A DNA stretch of 17,807 nucleotides from an uncultured delta proteobacterium (GTDB lineage: Bacteria; UBA10199; GCA-002796325; 1-14-0-20-49-13). The notes below the pieces were generated by a model, which was given only the letters and a program-made list of their open reading frames with translations, made no database searches and was not told the origin of the DNA. Positions within the stretch are counted from its first letter, which is position 1. Every line of letters begins with the position of its first letter. Of this stretch, positions 15,515 to 17,807 are shown piece by piece. The position numbers and the translations under genes are program-made. The stretch is from the NCBI GenBank assembly GCA_903868375.1, contig CAIPVD010000305.1, positions 1-17,807 of the forward strand, given 5' to 3'.

Positions 15515-15849
15515 AGTTTATCCTTCCTTATTATAATATCCAATATACCTATGAACCATGCGATGCCTAATATGATCGAGCAATTCACCAGCGTTGGTTT
15601 TAGAAGGTGCATCGCATCAGACATTGCATAAACGGAATTTACGATCGCCATATTATTGGCGAGTATAAGCCCGTTAAGTGACTTATTGATCTCGATAAAA
15701 AAGAGGATGGACGGATAGATAACCGAGAAGCAGACCGCCGCCAGGATTGCATAGCCCATTCGCTTGCGTTTCAAATAAAGCTGTCCGGCCCCAGGGCAAA
15801 CGAACGCGGAGAGTAGAAGGGCTATAAGCTTGCTTTTGCCTGTTCCCAT
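15511..15849 (-). CDS. Small TM2-like membrane protein
   Basis: A 112-residue protein with an N-terminal hydrophobic segment (KLIALLLSAFVCPGAGQLYL, residues 7-26) carrying the P-G-x-GQ-x-Y motif seen in TM2-domain and related small membrane proteins. A basic turn (KRKRMG) and a second helix (about 32-52) follow, then a polar amphipathic stretch and a third helix (about 86-104) ending in RKDKL. Function is unknown; such proteins are usually placed in the cytoplasmic membrane. The ATG at 15849 lies inside the end of mazG (28-base overlap), and the stop overlaps the next gene by 4 bases. It belongs to the photolyase-TudS-like-mazG-DUF6485 run. Confidence 0.65.
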   Translation of the reverse strand: MGTGKSKLIALLLSAFVCPGAGQLYLKRKRMGYAILAAVCFSVIYPSILFFIEINKSLNGLILANNMAIVNSVYAMSDAMHLLKPTLVNCSIILGIAWFIGILDIIIRKDKL

Positions 15850-16601
15850 AATTTATCCCATTCTTCCAGCGACAGACTTTGCATTTCGATCTTCTTCTTC
15901 GCAATTGCTTCTTCCATCCAAGAGAATCGGTCGATGAACCTCTGCGTTGCCTTGCGAAGCGCGGTTTCCGGGTCTATCTCCAGAAAACGCCCAAGATTTG
16001 CGAGTATCAAAAGCAGATCGCCGTATTCGTGCTCGATATCTTTTCGCTTTCCCGATGCATAGGCTTCGTGGAGTTCACGCGATTCTTCTTCGATCTTTGC
16101 AAGCACGCCTTCGACATCTGTCCAATCGAATCCAACTCGCGATGCCTTTTGGCCGAGCCGATAAGCTTTAAGAAGTGCGGGCAATGCCTTCGGCACGGTT
16201 CCAAGGAGCGACTTCTTGCCTTCTTTTTGCTTCTTTATCTTTTCCCAATTTTGCAAGACGTGCGCCGAATCTTTTACCTTCTCATCGCCAAATACGTGCG
16301 GATGCCTACGGATCAGTTTCTCCGAAATGCCGTCGATAACATCGCCGATATGCATGTGTCCGGCTTCTTCGCCCATCTGCGCCTGAAAGACAACTTGCAG
16401 CAAAAGGTCGCCCAGCTCTTCGCGCGTTTCTTTATTATCGCCTTTATCTATAGCTTCAAGCGTTTCGTAGGTCTCTTCAAGAAGGTACGGAGCAATGCTT
16501 TGCGGCGTTTGTTCCCTGTCCCATGGACAGCCATCTGGCGCACGGAGTTTACGCATTATTTCCACGAGTTTTTCGAATTTTAAGCCGATATCTTTTTTCA
16601 T
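15822..16601 (-). CDS. mazG: Nucleoside triphosphate pyrophosphohydrolase MazG
   Basis: A 259-residue protein with the two tandem MazG helical domains of the full-length enzyme. The first has CPWDREQTPQSIAPYLLEE, with the metal-binding E42-E43-x-x-E46 and E61-E-L-G-D65 motifs. The second has KIEEESRELHEA and EHEYGDLLLILANL. The linker contains RHPHVFGD and NWEKIKKQKE, as in E. coli-type MazG. The enzyme hydrolyses all (d)NTPs to monophosphates and pyrophosphate, and is held to clear non-canonical nucleotides. The start is the ATG at 16601. It has no Shine-Dalgarno, and a possible promoter sits so close upstream that the message may be nearly leaderless. The gene before it ends 41 bases upstream on the same strand; the next gene downstream overlaps its end. 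Confidence 0.95.
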   Translation of the reverse strand: MKKDIGLKFEKLVEIMRKLRAPDGCPWDREQTPQSIAPYLLEETYETLEAIDKGDNKETREELGDLLLQVVFQAQMGEEAGHMHIGDVIDGISEKLIRRHPHVFGDEKVKDSAHVLQNWEKIKKQKEGKKSLLGTVPKALPALLKAYRLGQKASRVGFDWTDVEGVLAKIEEESRELHEAYASGKRKDIEHEYGDLLLILANLGRFLEIDPETALRKATQRFIDRFSWMEEAIAKKKIEMQSLSLEEWDKLWEQAKASL

Positions 16602-16609
16602 GACGAGGA

Positions 16610-16638
16610 TTTTTATGGGAGAGGGAATGCAAAGTCAA
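16610..16638 (-). promoter_or_regulatory. Possible internal promoter directly upstream of mazG
   Basis: On the minus strand TTGACT (16633-16638) and TAAAAA (16610-16615) are separated by 17 bases, resembling a sigma-70 promoter with a good -35 and a weaker -10. Initiation would fall at about 16601-16604, on or next to the mazG start codon. This would give a leaderless or almost leaderless transcript and fits the absence of a ribosome binding site. Confidence 0.35.
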
Positions 16639-16642
16639 GGTA

Positions 16643-17215
16643 TTAAGGTTGTTCAATTGCAGCTTCTAGTTCCTGCCAGAAGTTTTTTCGTACCTCTGAA
16701 TCGGGGGGCGATTGCGTCGGAAATTCCAAGAAGGGCGCCGAAATTCCGGCCTCGTGCAATTCTTCAGATAATATCTCGGCCATTATTCCCATAAGCTTCG
16801 GATCGCTTGGTTCGGACTTATCTATCGGGTTCGGTGATTCGGTGTTGTAACGATTTACCTTGTGCTTGCCCCAGTGAATGCCGCAGGTCGGGCTGTTCTC
16901 AAGACCTATGAAGCACGTTAGCCTGTAGCCGTTCTTTACGAACTCGTTCACCATCAGCATCGGAACTTTAAGGAGCTTCTTGCAATGAGCGCGGAAGAAT
17001 TCGTTGTCGTATTGCTGTCGGCCCTGTGGGTTGCGCATAAGCCCCATCGCTGTTGTTTCCGGGCATGAATATTGGATGATGCCGACCTTGTGGCTCATTA
17101 GATAGTTCGTTAGCTCGTGCGAAAGAGGAAAATTTTGCCCCAGGATATGGACACGGCAATAGGGATTGATAAGACACTGCGCGATAAGAATTATCCGTTT
17201 ATCTTTTTTGCTCAT
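16643..17215 (-). CDS. TudS/DUF523-related putative desulfidase
   Basis: A 190-residue cytosolic protein. Conserved-looking cysteines are C14 (AQCLINPYC, with C20 nearby), C51 (YSCPET) and C111 (NSPTCGIHWGKHK), with C101 in FIGLENSPTC context. This three-Cys layout is that of the DUF523/TudS group and especially the CD3072-like subgroup with Q-Y-S-CPE-x-x-x-G. TudS itself uses a [4Fe-4S] cluster held by three cysteines to remove sulfur from thiouracil; the substrate of this subgroup is not known to me. The start overlaps the stop of the photolyase gene as ATGA (17212-17215), so the two are co-translated. Association with a photolyase and mazG would fit handling of modified bases, but that is inference. 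Confidence 0.75.
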   Translation of the reverse strand: MSKKDKRIILIAQCLINPYCRVHILGQNFPLSHELTNYLMSHKVGIIQYSCPETTAMGLMRNPQGRQQYDNEFFRAHCKKLLKVPMLMVNEFVKNGYRLTCFIGLENSPTCGIHWGKHKVNRYNTESPNPIDKSEPSDPKLMGIMAEILSEELHEAGISAPFLEFPTQSPPDSEVRKNFWQELEAAIEQP

Positions 17216-17807
17216 TGTGTTGCCAGTTTACACGCCTTTTCAACCTTTTTAAAGTAATTTCTATAGTCGAACTTGTGTTTTTGACTTGTCTCGCTCATGA
17301 AACGTATCTTGCCAAATATCTCTCGCTCGCTCCAGGCGCGGTCGTGGACGCCGCATATCGACCACATAATGCCTGCATATCCATTTGGATCGCGGCCGTC
17401 GAGCTCGTATTTATCGTTCAAATATATTGCACGCTTTATTGCATCTTCCGGAGTTTTTGACCATTCAAGTATCTTTTTCGCCCAGTACATTCGCATGTAA
17501 CCGTGCATTTTGCCTGTGCAGATCATCTCTTTTTGCGATGCGTTCCAAAGATCATCATGTGTGCGGGCTTCTTCAAGCTCTTTTAGTGAATAAATATATC
17601 TGCGCTTATCTTTTCTATGCTCGTTCAAAGTCTTCTTTGCCCATGTGTGTGCGCCTTCGAGCGAATCGTAATGTTCGTTATAGAAACAAAAGTTGTCGGC
17701 TAGTTCGCGACGAATGATCAGCTCTTCCAGAAAAGCCGGCGCTTTCTTGACTTCGAAGTATATGCGTTGTGCCGATATCTGCCCGAAGTGAAGATATGGT
17801 GAAAGCC
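17212..17807 (-). CDS. Class II deoxyribodipyrimidine photolyase, C-terminal part (5' end beyond window)
   Basis: The open frame continues unbroken to the right edge of the window. The visible part is about 197 residues, less than half of a usual class II photolyase (about 450). It begins LSPYLHFGQIS and continues with LEELIIRRELADNFCFYN, SLEGAHTWAKKTL, GKMHGYMRMYWAKKILEW, YLNDKYELDGRDPNGYAG and GGVHDRAW-like CGVHDRAWSEREIFGK. These are the FAD-binding and DNA-contact motifs of the class II enzymes, so the product should use light to reverse cyclobutane pyrimidine dimers. A TTG at 17628 that could be read as a start is an internal leucine codon, because conserved sequence continues upstream of it. 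It is the first visible gene of the minus-strand operon that runs to the terminator at 15261. Confidence 0.93.
   Translation of the reverse strand, partial: LSPYLHFGQISAQRIYFEVKKAPAFLEELIIRRELADNFCFYNEHYDSLEGAHTWAKKTLNEHRKDKRRYIYSLKELEEARTHDDLWNASQKEMICTGKMHGYMRMYWAKKILEWSKTPEDAIKRAIYLNDKYELDGRDPNGYAGIMWSICGVHDRAWSEREIFGKIRFMSETSQKHKFDYRNYFKKVEKACKLATQ

Noticed and set aside
15879..16583. 234-codon plus-strand frame opposite mazG
   Set aside because: Complete MazG motifs on the minus strand show that this is an antisense shadow; its Phe/Leu/Arg-rich translation is typical of reversed coding sequence.
17212..17628. Short 138-residue protein starting at a TTG at 17628
   Set aside because: Conserved class II photolyase sequence continues in frame to the window edge, so the TTG is an internal leucine codon.

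Overview
The window is a gene-dense bacterial segment of roughly balanced base composition (about 45-50% G+C by eye). It holds 16 complete protein genes and two partial ones, and no gap is longer than about 180 bases. A lipid II flippase (murJ), a membrane glycosyltransferase of the lipid-linked-sugar type and sugar-modifying enzymes suggest a Gram-negative or diderm-type bacterium. The leuS-holA adjacency is proteobacteria-like, although the lptE gene often found between them is missing. A deltaproteobacterial or related uncultured lineage would fit, but nothing here fixes the taxonomy. I see no rRNA, tRNA, CRISPR, transposase or phage genes.

Layout. Positions 1-1604 (+): the tail of an unrecognised gene, then a multi-pass GT39-like glycosyltransferase. 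Positions 1693-2446: two head-to-head paralogous genes for four-helix-bundle proteins (23S rRNA intervening-sequence protein family), separated by a long imperfect inverted repeat. Positions 2624-8839 (+): a tightly packed run of a DPM-like GT2 glycosyltransferase, an RmlD-like sugar reductase, a sugar C-methyltransferase, leuS and holA, mostly with overlapping start and stop codons. Positions 8825-13094 (-): a 793-residue protein with a transglutaminase-like Cys-His-Asp core, ribosomal protein S20 (rpsT), and a 467-residue HEAT-repeat protein. Positions 13244-14806 (+): murJ. Positions 14829-15206 (-): a small orphan protein. Positions 15308-17807 (-): class II photolyase (cut by the window end), a TudS/DUF523-related putative desulfidase, mazG, a small membrane protein and a Cys-rich DUF6485 protein, followed by a probable intrinsic terminator.

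How the genes may work together. The first block and the GT2/reductase/C-methyltransferase trio look like the end of a surface-glycan locus that builds a C-methylated deoxysugar and loads or transfers sugars from a polyprenyl carrier. These genes run directly into leuS and holA, so glycan genes and housekeeping genes probably share a transcript. The right-hand minus-strand operon groups functions that deal with damaged or modified nucleotides (photolyase, TudS-like desulfidase, MazG). The least understood parts are the inverted duplication of the four-helix-bundle gene, the large transglutaminase-like protein and its HEAT-repeat neighbour.
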